Shown: positions 1-11,543, numbered from the stretch's first letter. The stretch: 64,000 nt of DNA from Monoplex corrugatus (GCA_030674185.1 CM060312.1:24942961-25006960); one strand, 5' to 3'. Notes: a model not told the origin generated them from the sequence alone. Translations and numbers: made by a program.

Positions 1-942
1 GTTTGGAGTGATTCATCTGATTATGAAGCTGCATGTGACGAAAACGAGGACCAAAATAGCAGACAACCCGACCGTGACCCAGAAAGGTGAGTTCGCTCAT
101 TTACATATTTTCGTCAAAATATCGACCAAAATAGCAGACAACCCGACCGTGATCCAGAAAGGTGAGTTCGCTCATTTATATATTTTCGTCAAAATATCAC
201 TGTTTGACTGAGGCTGATGCTTTTTTCACTAATTTACTGAAGATCTAGCAATCCTTTGGCTCTCAGAACTTGGTCAGCATCCTTGTATTGAAGATTTAGA
301 GTCTTGTTGTGTAGAATTACTGCCAAATATATGTCACAACAGCAGGAGGGCGTGGCTTAGTTCCGACATTGTGGTTTGTTTACATTTTTTCATCGACAAG
401 TGTTGATAGATATGCTACCGTCACTGAATTTGTGTGTGCATATAATCGAAGTGCAAGTACTTTTTTGTCCGTTATTAACTCTTTGCAACTGCTTTGTTTG
501 TTTTTTTTCAGGCTGAAAGGCTTTGATGATGAAGATACTGGCCCCAAACAATGCCCCCCTCTTTCAATCCACACGTGTGCCTGAAGTCCACCTGAAGGGA
601 GTACGGATACAGGATGATGTGCATCAGTACCTGACCCCTGTTTCCTTCTTCACCCTGTTCTTTACTGCAGAAATGATGGCAACAATCTGCAAGTACACAA
701 ATGACTATGCTTCTCTTCATGGTGCTGAGGGAACCTCTTTTCACAGGCAGGACCCCTCAAACAAAGAAGAAATGTGACCATCACTCTGTACATCCAACTT
801 TTGATACTGCCTAGTGCAACTGTAAACTTTGCAATGCAAAGCAAAAGAAAGAGAGAAAAACATATGTCATATGTAAACCTTGTGGAAACCACTATTGTTT
901 CAGGTCTGAAAGGAACTGTCTGCTGAGGTCCCATGAGTAACC
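1..942 (+). pseudogene. piggyBac transposase remnant, internally deleted
   Basis: Three pieces of a piggyBac-type (DDE_Tnp_1_7) protein lie in order. The first is an acidic N-terminal exon at about 2-80 (residues such as DSSDYEAACDENED) that ends at a GTGAGT donor. The second, at about 511-760, contains a stretch typical of the start of the catalytic region (YLTPVSFFTLFFTAE, then a TN-Y-A pattern as in TNLYA). The third, at about 770-942, is a C-terminal Cys-rich tail (CKLCNAK, then CKPCGNHYC) ending in a stop. The catalytic core with its three Asp residues is missing between pieces two and three. A frame change in the C-run near 551-556 and an in-frame TAG near 813 break the reading. I read it as a dead copy; a domesticated exon set is less likely. 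Confidence 0.6.
49..199 (+). repeat. 75-bp tandem duplication spanning a splice donor
   Basis: Two adjacent copies with a period of 75 bp carry the end of the acidic piggyBac exon, its AAAG|GTGAGT donor and the first intron bases, so the donor exists twice. The copies differ at a few positions. Confidence 0.8.
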
Positions 943-949
943 ATTTGTG

Positions 950-2150
950 TTTAGAATTTTCTGCTTGTCCTGGAAAAATGGTGGGGGTAAGAGGTAGGGA
1001 AGGGGCCTGGAGGGGGTGGTGGAGGTGTGAGCAATAACATATTTGTATAACTTTTCATGATAATTGTTTATTTACATTTCAGTGAAGAAAATGTTTGACT
1101 CAGTGACTTATGCTTGACTTAATGCTTTTTTAACGATAATACTTTGTCATGGTATACAGTGACTTTGTATGTACAACACAAAAACAGTATCTCAGGCGCT
1201 TTTCGTGGGTTGGGTACTGCCATATAAATTATATTATCATAAAAAGTTACCAAGCTATTTTGAAAAAGTAATTGTCACCTGAGTGAAGTAGACATAACTA
1301 CAATTTTAATGCAGAAAATAGTTAATCTCTCACCTAACACACACACACAAAATCTTCAGCAGATTGTACAGATAACCAGAAAAAATGATGACATTGCATT
1401 TTTTTTGGTTTATATTTTACAATTTAATTCAAAATACTGATTATTTTGCATGATAATCATTTATTATTTGAAATTTATAGTGACTTATGCTTTTTAAAAC
1501 ATTGAATTTTGTCATGGTATACAGTGGCTTTTTATGTACAACAGACAAAAACAAAATTTCATTAAAAATCCTGAAATTGACTTTTTATGTCTTGTCTTGC
1601 TGTTTTACAAACTACAATCTTTACCTTTCCAGTGGTGTATTGAATGTGTATGTATGTGTATCTGTGTAGTTGTGATATTTCTTTAAAAGTCACAAGCATT
1701 TTTCGCAAAAGAGAAACCACCGAAACACAAGAACTGGTAAGAGTTAAGGGTTTTCAGACTGGACGCAGGGTTCACCTGCGACCTATTTTGGAACAGGGGG
1801 TAAGGTGAGTAAAACACTTGTAGGTATGTTTGTATTCAACACAGAACAAAAAGGTTGTTATTGGGTTGTGCAGAATTGAATTCTAAACAACATACAGGTA
1901 ATAAAATTATGATAATGTTCATTATATAAAACTTGACCTGTGAGTTTTGCATGCATACTATTTGATGCAGATAATTTTTCATGCATACATTTAGTACTAA
2001 CTAAGCTCCAGCCGACCAGGTAATCCATATAGCTCCAAAGTCAAAGAAGAAAAAATATTCCTCAACATTCATTAAATGAACACAGCACCAAAAAAAAGTT
2101 CATTTTTCATATAATATGAAGTTACATAACACTGATCATTGTCAGGTCAC
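950..2150. other. AT-rich non-coding stretch with diverged ~380-bp repeats
   Basis: No convincing coding sequence is present. Two diverged copies of an AT-rich segment are seen about 380 bp apart (around 1100-1185 and 1480-1565), sharing 'tgacttatgctt' and 'gtcatggtatacagtg' and followed by 'atgtacaaca'. The same 'ttatgtac' flavour recurs at 9.2-11.5 kb around the second piggyBac locus, so this may be a shared interspersed repeat. Confidence 0.5.
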
Positions 2151-2159
2151 GCACCTAAA

Positions 2160-2790
2160 ATAACACAAAACTACTATTATTACACCGATGTCCATCCTGG
2201 GCTTGCACTAGTGTTAGGCCTACTTTGAGCAGGCCTGCCTCTATCCTTGTCACTCTCCCCCCTACAACCCACATCACCACTGTCACCAGGAGAATCAGGC
2301 GATCTGCCTTGTTCCTGCCCAATGTATCTGTCTCACCTGTCTCACCTGTCGGCGTCACCGGGAACAGTGTTGGCCGCTGCACATGATGTCCTCACAAGTT
2401 GCCTCCAGCACTCTCGATCTTGCTAGGTCTGACCACCTCCTGGATTTTTGCCACATGTTTGTGATGTTGTCTAGCAAGTGATGCAGGTGGCCGTCCTTGT
2501 TTCTCTTTCCTTCCACTTTACCTTGGAGGACTGTTTTCATCAAGTGTATCTGTAGATGATGTAAAAGAAACAGAACGGGAGAGGCGTGGTCTCTTTGCAG
2601 AACAAGAAGGCCCTTCACGATCGTCAACACTCGCTTCTTCTGACTCGGCACTTGATGCACTCTCAACAAAGCTATCATCACTGTCACTGGCAGCTATTTC
2701 ATCATCACTTTTGTAAAAAAATTCTGAAAAAGTGCAACATCTGAGCAGCAGCGAGCCTAACAGGACGCCGACTGCCTGATGCCATGGCAA
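2160..2790 (-). other. candidate acidic/Ser-rich exon(s), unassigned
   Basis: The minus strand holds an acidic, serine-rich reading frame at about 2730-2518 (SDDEIAASDSDDSF, then SAESEEASVDD and a basic KRPR patch). It runs into a possible GTAAAG donor near 2521. A second stretch below it (SPDSPGDSGDVG, then DKDRGRP) could be a following exon. The composition resembles the acidic N-terminal regions of piggyBac transposases, but no catalytic part follows. A start at about 2782 (ATGGCATCAGGC) is not in frame without an intron or frameshift. No function is proposed. Confidence 0.25.
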
Positions 2791-2972
2791 TTCAACTTAT
2801 GAATGTGAAAACATATCAACAAAACAAGGCGCACACACAAAGAAAACACATGGAATGATAAAGCAAAATGGCTGAAAAGGAAAAGGACGTATCCGACTGT
2901 CGTTATCTGCTGTCATGCAGTTGTATGTTGTTAAATGGGAAAGAAATGCAAGTACAAAGAAACAAACTGTGC

Positions 2973-3036
2973 CGAGCCACTGTGAGCGGCTCGACAGGCC
3001 ATTTTGAAAGTCAGCCAAGCCGCTCACAGTGGCTCG
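2973..3036. repeat. 19-bp perfect inverted repeat (hairpin)
   Basis: CGAGCCACTGTGAGCGGCT at 2973-2991 is matched by its exact reverse complement at 3018-3036, with a 26-base loop. It lies immediately upstream of the truncated LINE copy that starts near 3050. Confidence 0.85.
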
Positions 3037-3049
3037 TTGGACAGGAAGT

Positions 3050-3855
3050 GTTAAAGGTTGGAGGAAAAATGATAAACAACATTCGACAAGCAGATGACAC
3101 CGTGCTAATTGCAGAAAGTGAAAGGGGCCTACAAAACACTGTGAATATACTTGAAATAGAAAGCAATGGTAAGGGGTTGGAACTAAACAGCAGGAAGACT
3201 GAAGTCATGGTGATCAGTAAAAAACATGAAATCCCCTCATGCAAAATGACAGCAAATGGCACAACCTTGAGATAGGTTGATAAGTTTAAATACCTGGGAA
3301 CGATCATTTCACCAGACGGCAGATGCAAATCAGAAATAGCCGGCAGAATCAGCCAAGCCAAAACAGCATTCAAGAAGATGAAAGGCATTCTTACCAACAA
3401 ATGCCTATCAATTAACATCAGGAAGAACGTTCTTGAATGTTATATAGAACCAATACTGTTGTACAGTTGCAAGGCATGGACAGTCAACAAGCAAAGCCAG
3501 AACAAGATTGAGGCAGCCGAGATGTGGTTTCTAAGAAGAAGGTTGAGAGTTCCATGGGCAGCAAAGAAAACAAACATGACAGTCTTGATGGAGGCAGACA
3601 CAAGTAGATCATTCATAAGGAAGATTAGGAAAAGACAGGCAACATTTATAGGCCATTTTATGAGGAAAGGGGAATTGGAACACCTGGTCACAAACTGAGG
3701 GAAAGAGAGCACCGGGTAGACCCAGGGAGAAGATGCTAGATGGACTTGCAGAGTGGCTGGGGACAAGGAGGGTGGAAGAGATGCTTGAGGCAACAAGTAA
3801 TAGAGACAGATGGAAGTCCATAATCACCAACGCCATGCGGCAAGGCACCTGATGA
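3050..3855 (+). mobile_element. non-LTR retrotransposon 3' fragment (RTE-like), copy 1
   Basis: This encodes the C-terminal half of a reverse transcriptase. The catalytic box reads QADDTVLIA (normally YADD), followed by LELNSRKTEVMVI, then YLGTIISPDGR, a C-terminal EMWFLRRRLRVPW motif and an APGRPREKMLDGL tail. A stop interrupts it near 3273 and the frame changes near 3698. The 5' end is truncated near 3050 and the 3' end is followed by a (GAT)n run, a typical short simple-repeat tail. It is clearly the same family as the copy at 61535-62570. Non-functional. Confidence 0.85.
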
Positions 3856-4056
3856 TGATGATCTCTGTGTGGTAGTTTTGAATGTGATATGTCACCACAA
3901 CAGTACAAGTTTTCAAAATCACAATCCGCAGATGTCCATGCATGTGCGGATACCAGCACAGAATGATTTATCAGTGAAATGTTATGGGAGATGGGTAGCC
4001 CCCAAAAAATACAAAAGAGAAAAAAGTAATCTGAGCCGGCCAGCAGCTTAACATAC

Positions 4057-4154
4057 CAAACACTGGCTTGTCCACTACTGTCAGCGCCACTGTGCCAGGG
4101 GGAGAGAACTCTGTCTGGCCAACATCACATTCCAAGTAACAGATCTTGGATGCA
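4057..4154 (-). CDS. NOL9: NOL9-like polynucleotide 5'-hydroxyl kinase, exon with Clp1/Grc3 motif
   Basis: A 98-bp exon has a TTTCAG acceptor (first base 4154) and a GTATGT donor (last base 4057). It encodes ASKICYLECDVGQTEF followed by SPPGTVAL and VVDKPVFG. The block ECD-x-GQTEF-x-PPG is diagnostic of the NOL9/Grc3 branch of Clp1-family RNA 5'-kinases. In animals NOL9 works with LAS1L on ITS2 processing during 60S ribosome maturation in the nucleolus. It joins exon 7846-7759 through a split Tyr codon (TA|T). The distance from the P-loop to YLECD is then the same as I recall for human NOL9 (17 residues), which supports direct splicing. The remaining C-terminal exons are not visible and should lie left of the window. 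Confidence 0.85.
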
Positions 4155-4289
4155 CTGAAACATTTCACATATAACAACATGAACGCAGGCAGTCACACTT
4201 GTTTTGGATTTCATATAACAACAGTTGTGTCTTGATTTTGTCATTCAAGAACCGGAAAAAAACACGAAAAAAGAATAAGAACATATATT

Positions 4290-4350
4290 TAATACAAGAC
4301 AACACAGGCATAAATTTTCGGCCAACTGGCCTTTGTCAAGCATAAGATCA
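4290..4350 (-). repeat. interspersed repeat shared with 45690-45760
   Basis: On the minus strand the block gcttgacaaaggccagttgg, followed by ccgaaaattt, matches the plus-strand block at about 45698-45733. Homology fades into the T-rich sequence downstream in both copies. Family unknown. Confidence 0.6.
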
Positions 4351-6780
4351 CAAACAAACAAACACCAGATACAAAAATTAGGAGAAAAAGACTGAAACTT
4401 CCCTGCTGCTGCTTCCAGTGTGAGAAAAGGAATAAACTGACTAAAATGACATCTAATATGTTTTTGAGTAAATATGTCAAGAGCGGAAGTGAGATGAATT
4501 CTGCAATTCTGAAAAGTGGTCATGCCATATTAATATTGTTCTATCCTGAAAAAGGTCCATGACTAAAATCAAAACTATGATGCACTAGTGAAGAGTAGTG
4601 TTTGGAACGTAAAGGATCCCACTATTAAATAATGCATAAGAGAAAATACAAGCATATGATCGACTGAATGGGAAAATGTATAATCAAGAGGTATGGCTGA
4701 TGTAAATGATTCATGCCTAGTGCAATGAATCCGGTCTGACCTTGGAATAGGAAGAAAAACATCCTAAACCAACAGCCAAGGGGCTGACGGGAAAACCGGA
4801 GTCCCGGAGAAAAAAAACCTCAGTCAGACGCTGCTGGGCCTGTTTTGTGAAAGGAGAATTAAAACAGATTGAATTTAAAAAATGTAATGAAATACAATAA
4901 AACAATAAAATAAAATAAAAATACAAGTAAAAATAAAAAATGAAAAAGGCGTTATGTGCATCCGCAAAGCCAAGACCTCACTGGGATGGGAAAATGATGA
5001 GAAGACAGTCTTTTCAGTAAATCATCATCGAGGTAAAACATACATGGACTCAAAGGCACATTAAAAGAAGACAATTGTATGCATAACATCATCCATTCGA
5101 GCGAATACACATGCACACAATACACACCAAGGTAAAAGTACATGCACACAGAGCCATGTCCAGATAAAGGTACATGAAGTGGCATGATACTGAATTCTGT
5201 AGAGGAAATCTTCATGGTGTGTCATTGAGGTGATGTGGCTTGCGTGTTCCAAGTTTATTGATGAGATGGGATTCCTTGTCTTTCCTGTCTATGGTGCTGT
5301 TACTGTATAGAAGCCCAGACCTTTCACTCGGATGTTGTTGATTGAGTGGCCCACTCAATCAGTCGGACCACTTGTCTTCATAGACATTTGATCTTGTTAA
5401 GAGATGCCTGTCATGCTAAATGAGTGTTTTCTACATGCATCCATAAGCTCAAGGAGATGAGTATATTTGACTATGCATTATCATATATGCAAATTCTGAA
5501 ACATTCCATAAACCTTCAGCCATTCACATTAACATCAGAATATGAAACTGCTCAACCTTTTCATCACACATAAGCTACAATATATAACACTGTTTATGGA
5601 TACACGAACAAATGCACCACTTCTAAAATTAACATTGTTAAAAAGAATCTATTCACTAACAATGCAATAGGTAATTCCAAAACTCATCCACAGGTCAAAA
5701 GCAGACAGTTGCCTGCAAACCTTGACATAATACAAACAACAGCAAGATGAACATTAAATTACAGACTTGTGTTTTACCCTTTCATTCCAGCCAACCCATG
5801 CAGCTGTTAGTGAAACTGATGCTGTCATTCCTGCCAACTGCTTGAGAGACTAAGAGATAAGACTTCCTTTCTTCCAGCCAACCCCTGCAGTGGTTGTAGA
5901 ACTCTGTAAACTAACGGATCCTGACACCTTGTTAATTGCAGCTCCCATCTGCCTGCCTGGGTAAGAGGATATGACAGTGTTTTGATAAGGGGCAGGGTGT
6001 GTTGATAAGAAATACTAAGTAGTATCCAAAGTGTAGGAGAGTCAGTGACACTGAGAACCTGGTATAGTCTTAATGGGAGTTGAGATTACTCCATACACTT
6101 GGTCATGATGGAGGGAAAAAGGATCAGACAGTGACCAGTTTTGTGATAATGAATTTTACCAGATGACTTTGATCTTATGGACTTAACCGGAAGCACAGGG
6201 CATAGCTTGCAAATGTGCTGACAGTCCTTACAAAGTGTCTAAAGCCACAATGATGTGTGACAAGTGCAGTGTGTATTCATGTTGCAACAATCGCAAAGAC
6301 TGTTTCAAAGCTTGCCACACTCATGTGACCTGTGACATGAGAGACATTGTTTTTGGACATTTCACACAGACCTGTATGTGTGTTATTATTTGTACTAGTG
6401 TAGTAATGTGTAGGCATCTGTAGTGACTGGGTGTTGCGACTGTTCTAAAATGCAATATCCACAAAAGGGCAGTGGTACCTCATTGTTCAGGGCACAGTAA
6501 GACACATGAACACAACAAGGAACTTACACGTTCGAGTCATCAGGACAGTGACAATCTTCAAGGTGCAAGTAGTCATTCTGAATTGGATTTAGCAGTGAAT
6601 ACTGTGCTGTAAGTTTAAAAGTGTGTTGTACTGTCCGTTGTTTGTGTGATGGCATAACTATCAACTAACAATTGGAAAAAAAAAAAAAGTGTCACCAATA
6701 TTGTCACCTGTGTCTCACCAAACAGACAGCAGGACAACCAAACACCATCAGAGACTTTGCCATGCCACTGCTGCACCTAG
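4351..6780. other. NOL9 intron sequence without recognisable genes
   Basis: Apart from short AT-rich reading frames on both strands I see no conserved protein, RNA gene or transposon ends. By the splice model this is intron 3 of the NOL9-like gene, transcribed on the minus strand. Confidence 0.5.
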
Positions 6781-6798
6781 TGATACAGGGTTTAGTAT

Positions 6799-7575
6799 AC
6801 CTATTCTACACTGCTTCAATCTCTGTCAATGACAAAACGCCTACCTCACATTTCTTAGCAAGTTCCTCTATACCTATTCTACACTGCTTCAATCTCTGTC
6901 AATGACAAAACGCCTGCCTCACAATTCTTAGCAAGTTACTCTATACCTATTCTATACTGCTTCAATCTCTCAATGACAAAATGCCTACCTCACATTTCTT
7001 AGCAAGTTCCTCTATACCTATTCTATACTGTTTCAATCTCTCAATGACAAAACGCCTACCTCACATTTCTTAGCAAGTTCCTCTATACCTATTCTATACT
7101 GCTTCAATCTCTGTCAATGACAAACACATACCTCACATTTCTTAGCAAGTTCCTCTATACCTATTCTATACTGCTTCAATCTCTGTCAATGACAAACACA
7201 TACCTCACTTTCTACCTATTCTATACTGCTTCAATCTCTGTCAATGACAAAACACATACCTCACATTTCTTAGCAAGTTCCTCTATACCTATTCTATACT
7301 GCTTCAATCTATGTCAATGACAAAACACATACCTCACATTTCTTAGCAAGTTCCTCTATACCTATTCTACACTGCTTCAATCTCTGTCAATGACAAAACG
7401 CCTACCTCACATTTCTTAGCAAGTTCCTCTATACCTATTCTACACTGCTTCAATCTCTGTCAATGACAAAACGCCTACCTCACATTTCTTAGCAAGTTAC
7501 TCTATACCTATTCTATACTGCTTCAATCTCTGTCAATGACAAAACGCCTACCTCACATTTCTTAGCATGTTCCTC
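6799..7575. repeat. 73-bp minisatellite (about 10 copies) in NOL9 intron
   Basis: Repeats of a unit reading cctattctacactgcttcaa then tctctgtcaatgacaaaacg, followed by cctacctcacatttcttagc and aagttcctctata. Some units are a few bases short and one near 7207 is truncated. Read on the minus strand, nearly every unit contains AATGTGAG|GTAGGC, a good match to a 5' splice site. The array lies about 190 bp downstream of NOL9 exon 3 in the direction of transcription. Confidence 0.9.
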
Positions 7576-7758
7576 CAGAAACCCAGGAATCAAAGGAACT
7601 GCTTTTGCTAAGAAACATAGGAATAAAGGGAGAAGGTTGTCATAGATAAGCATGACTGAAAGGATTAAAAACATCAATACAAATACCTGCCTAATAGGAA
7701 GAAGAAAAAGCAAAAACAACAACAACAACAAAAAAATGAAACAAACAAAAATACTCAC

Positions 7759-7846
7759 TAAGTGAGAGCAGAGTTGATCATGAATCGACTGAAGGTGGAC
7801 TTGCCAGAATTCACACCACCACACAGCAAGCCGACTGGACCCACCT
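7759..7846 (-). CDS. NOL9: NOL9-like kinase, P-loop exon
   Basis: An 88-bp exon follows a polypyrimidine tract and TTGTCAG acceptor (first base 7846) and ends at a GTGAGT donor (last base 7759). It encodes VGPVGLLCGG-VNSGKSTFSRF-MINSALT. GGVNSGKST is the Walker A motif that binds ATP, and the preceding hydrophobic strand matches the family. The phases fit exactly: the previous exon ends in A and this one starts AG (Lys), and it ends TA to pair with T of the next exon (Tyr). The exon is sandwiched between two minisatellites (6799-7575 and 8023-8400). Confidence 0.9.
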
Positions 7847-8022
7847 CTGACAAGTCAAAGAAAAAGAACCCATCAATTTGGTCAAAACTGCTTAATAGCA
7901 CCATGACATGGGAATATACTGTGCTAATGGTTAGAGTCAATACATTTATCAAAAAAAAAAAACACAAAGGAAAAGCTAAAACAATACAAATGAAAGAAAG
8001 AATCATTGGAGACATGATGAGA

Positions 8023-8400
8023 ATCTTACTATACTTACAACTAAAAAGAAGAATGAATGATGACTAAGTTACATGATAAGAATGGGAATCTTACTATACT
8101 TACAACTAAAAGGAAGAATGAATGATGACCAAGTTACATGATAAGAATGGGAATCTTACTATACTTACAACTAAAAGGAAGAATGAATGATGACTGTTAC
8201 ATGATGAGAATGGGAATCTTACTATACTTACAAATAAAAGGAAGAATGAATGATGACTAAGTTACATGATGAGAATGGGAATTTTACTATACTTACAACT
8301 AAAAGGAAGAATGAATGATGACTAAGTTACATGATGAGAATGGAATCTTACTATACTTACATTGTTACAATTAAAAGGAAGAAAGAATGATGACTAAGTT
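8023..8400. repeat. ~66-bp minisatellite, 5-6 copies
   Basis: The unit is gagaatgggaatcttactat, then acttacaactaaaaggaaga and atgaatgatgactaagttac atgat. It lies 180 bp upstream of the NOL9 P-loop exon, inside intron 2. Confidence 0.9.
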
Positions 8401-8409
8401 TTAATGGCG

Positions 8410-8550
8410 AATATACTAAAACAAGCAAATGGATTCACATAAATGTTAATCAAATGGGCTTGAATGATAAATGCATAAAACATTTAAATAAGCAGAGAAT
8501 TCAAATAAATGTTAATCAAATAGGCTTGAATGATAAATGCCTAAATAATT
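8410..8550. repeat. ~78-bp tandem duplication
   Basis: Two copies share ataaatgttaatcaaat, then ggcttgaatgataaatgc, around 8438-8475 and 8501-8543. Confidence 0.8.
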
Positions 8551-8559
8551 TTAGAAGTC

Positions 8560-9230
8560 TAAAACACAGATTAGACACCACCAGCAGATCACATCACTAG
8601 CAATCACACTTCAAGAGATGTGAAGATCAGAAAGACACAAGAAGAGGATCCAAGGAAACATATAGGCCTATATGATCACGGCTACAAAATGGCGTCGAAC
8701 GAGCCGCGTGCGCTACTACTGAACTTCAGAGTTAAATTTACGTACTCTATACCTCAAATATAGCCACAAAATTAACGCAACGTGAAAGTGAAGTAATGAC
8801 CTTTGCGCCTGGGTGCATTTCCCCCCACAGCAACTGATAAAAGTTCTGAAAATTAATATTTTGTCGTTTGTTTACACTATCGTCGGAGATCATTTTTGTG
8901 ACACTTCAAAGAGTGTGCGCAATCGATTGAGCGATACCCCACAACGAGTACAAGAAACTTTCATGTCTGGGACTTGATCAACATAAAACTGAATGCCCTC
9001 ATACTTCTACATCAGTAAATAGTGGGCACAGGAAGTAGAAAATTGCCAAGCAAAATCTGCTTCGAGTACATCACTGTTCATCGTGCAATTTCCCTTGCGC
9101 GTAAGAATCGTCGATTTAGCATTAATTCGGGTAAAACCCATGAAGTAAAAATAACCGATTCTCTCAAAAATGAATGCATTTAAATTTGTCTTATTCAAAA
9201 GAGCGATGTGGTGTTTACAATATGTGCAGT
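8560..9230. other. intron sequence with a CpG-richer island, no gene assigned
   Basis: Around 8690-8720 the sequence becomes richer in CpG and contains an ATGGCGTCGAACGAG start followed by a 24-codon frame. No splice partner or conserved domain is visible, so I do not call a gene. Confidence 0.4.
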
Positions 9231-11543
9231 CTGCCATGAAATTCAGTTTCTGCTTTCAGTTGTGAATGCAGTGTTATGTACTATATTTTTCATGCGGACT
9301 GACATTTCAGCTTTCGCACATTGACCACAGTGACTTGGTTGTTTCATTGATACGGCTTTGTGCCTTTCGCCCCGTGAAGCAAAAATCACCCTGTGGAATG
9401 GCAGGAAGGAAAAAAAGCTGATCAAGCTTTTGTTGTGAATCATTTTCCTGTGTTATGTACAACAGAATCTGGCCAGGATCGCTTGTTTTTTCTGTTAATA
9501 TATTGATATGTCCGTTGCTGTCCTATTATAGTTGCTATAACCGATAATTAACATCCCTTTAGCCTTACTCTTTGAACTTGCTGACTTAGTTCTTCAGTTT
9601 AGTGTTGGTTTTACCTTGTGTTTGTAGGCACCGATCAGTCTGATTGTCGTGATGGTGATGTACACCTGTGACTTCTTGTTTTATTGTTAACCACAGGCAG
9701 AAAATGTACATTCATCATTCTTACATACATGAAGTTAATAAAAAGCACTAATTAGTGATACTTGGTCCCTGCATGTGTTGGCCTTATTATTCATAGGTCA
9801 GTGTATAACTTCACAGCAACAAAAATCATACCAAACCAAATCACTGTTCACAAATGCAATCTGATTTAAGAATAATGCTGAAAAAAGTTTGTTGACATGC
9901 TGGTGCTCTTGGATTATTTCAAAAATGATTTTAGGCTTTTTCGTGGATTTTGGACAATGTTGTGTACTTTTCATGATGTACATAACATCACATCAGCATC
10001 TGCATGGTCTGGATTTTGTGAAGTTATAAACATATGGTAATGATGTTAAATTTTGTAATACTTATGTAAAATCTTTTATTTGCCTACTGCAGGTCAATAC
10101 TGTTATTTTTGAGAATTCTGAACTGAAATATTTTATGCCTTAAAATTTGCCACCAACTTGCATGATGTACATAACCACACAAGAATGCAGTATAATCATC
10201 TGTTGCGATGTTATGAACAAAGAAAAGTTCTAGTGGATGCTTTCATTAAAAATACATACCTGCTATTGACTCTATAGTTTGTTAATAGCCTGTTGGTACA
10301 GTTTTAAGTAAATCTTATCGATATAACACACAGTGGCTTATGCTTTTAAGTGTGCAGTGTTGCAAAAGATGTTTTCTGTATGTGAACTTATGAACATTTT
10401 ATAGAAAATAACTTTTTTATTAATCCCACATGTATTCAAAACATGCAGATACAATCCCTGTAGCTTCTTTTTAACTGTTTTTATACAAAATAATCATCAA
10501 TATATTAGCTTTTCTTTCTGAGGAAAAGGTAGATTCTTTCAGAATGTCGTGAAATTATGTACAAATGAGATCTTTACTGAATTTAGGAAATCACAATTCA
10601 CTTAAAGAGAAAGTGATTATCATATGTGACATTTGGTTTTTATTATCTCAAATGACAGATGTTTTGATGCCATCTTTTGCTTTTTAAAGGAATGTTTAGT
10701 ACAATATTATGTTGTGACTGTTGTGAAGTTATGAACTGGTATGTTAAGTTATGAACATTCTATAGAATAACCAGTTTTCCACCCTCATTATCAATCCCAA
10801 ATGTATTCAAAACATGCTGATACAATCCCCTGAGCTCTTGTACCCCTGTTTTTGTGGAAATTAATCGATACAAGTACTGTATTCCTGAAGAAAAGGGAGA
10901 TTCTCTCCAAGAATGTTGTGAAGTTATGTACTAAAGAGATCTTTACCGAATTCAGCAAGCCACAATTCACTTAAAAAGAAACTGACTGTCGTGTGTGGCA
11001 TTTTGGTTCTTCTCATGTCAAGTGAAAGAAAGTTTGATGCAAAGGTTTGCGTTTTAGAGGATGCTGCAATACAATGTTTTGTTGTGACTATTGTGAAGTT
11101 ATGTACAGACGACTATTTGGGTGCTATTCTGGTATGTGCTCTTGTAATATTTTCATTTTCATGGCCTGTTTTTGTTTGGAACATGTCTTCTGAGTTACTC
11201 ATAAGCTGTTTTGCACAACAATAAGATTTTTCAGCTTTTGAGATCTCTTAAATGTTGGAGGTGAGTGGACATTCCAGTAACGTAAATATAGTAAGTCTTA
11301 ATATGAAAACATTCATAGGCATTACATGAGTGCTTCACATATTTATTTTGTCAGCTCTCTTTACGCTGCTTGTTTTCAAAACAGCAGAAGTCTGTTTTAT
11401 CTTCCGTGGTACAGCTCTAAAATTTACACACGAAAGAATTGTTGTGAAGGTATGTACAAAATCTTCTCCTTTTATTTTTTTGTGTTTAGTGTGTTTGATT
11501 TTCCTGTCCTACCTTCAGATGTACCAACTGGACCTACTGTTAA
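9230..11543. repeat. AT-rich repeat array carrying 'gttatgtac' motif
   Basis: The motif (g)ttatgtac or its complement recurs near 9273, 9454, 9976, 10163, 10556, 10925, 11097 and 11451, and again at 14624 beyond the piggyBac insertion. A clear duplication of about 365 bp aligns 10415-10745 with 10785-11105, sharing blocks such as tgtattcaaaacatgc, then gagatctttac and cacaattcacttaaa. No protein is recognised. Confidence 0.6.

Noticed and set aside
380..934. Minus-strand frames over the first kilobase
   Set aside because: They overlap the plus-strand piggyBac remnant and have no motif of their own.
6672..7320. Repetitive frames in the 73-bp array
   Set aside because: The unit is not a multiple of three for long, stops recur, and the protein would be pure repeat; no support for coding.
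7535..7605. A possible extra NOL9 exon (minus strand) reading VPLIPGFLEEHAKKCE with acceptor-like and donor-like borders
   Set aside because: Its phase is incompatible with the exons on both sides, while direct joining of 7759 to 4154 gives the correct Tyr codon and the family spacing. Treated as a cryptic exon at most.
6799..8400. CRISPR-like array
   Set aside because: Units are head-to-tail without unique spacers, and the context is a eukaryotic intron.
8693..8770. Short frame starting MASNEPRALLLNFR with CpG-rich surroundings
   Set aside because: Only 24 codons, no donor or following exon in phase, no recognised family.
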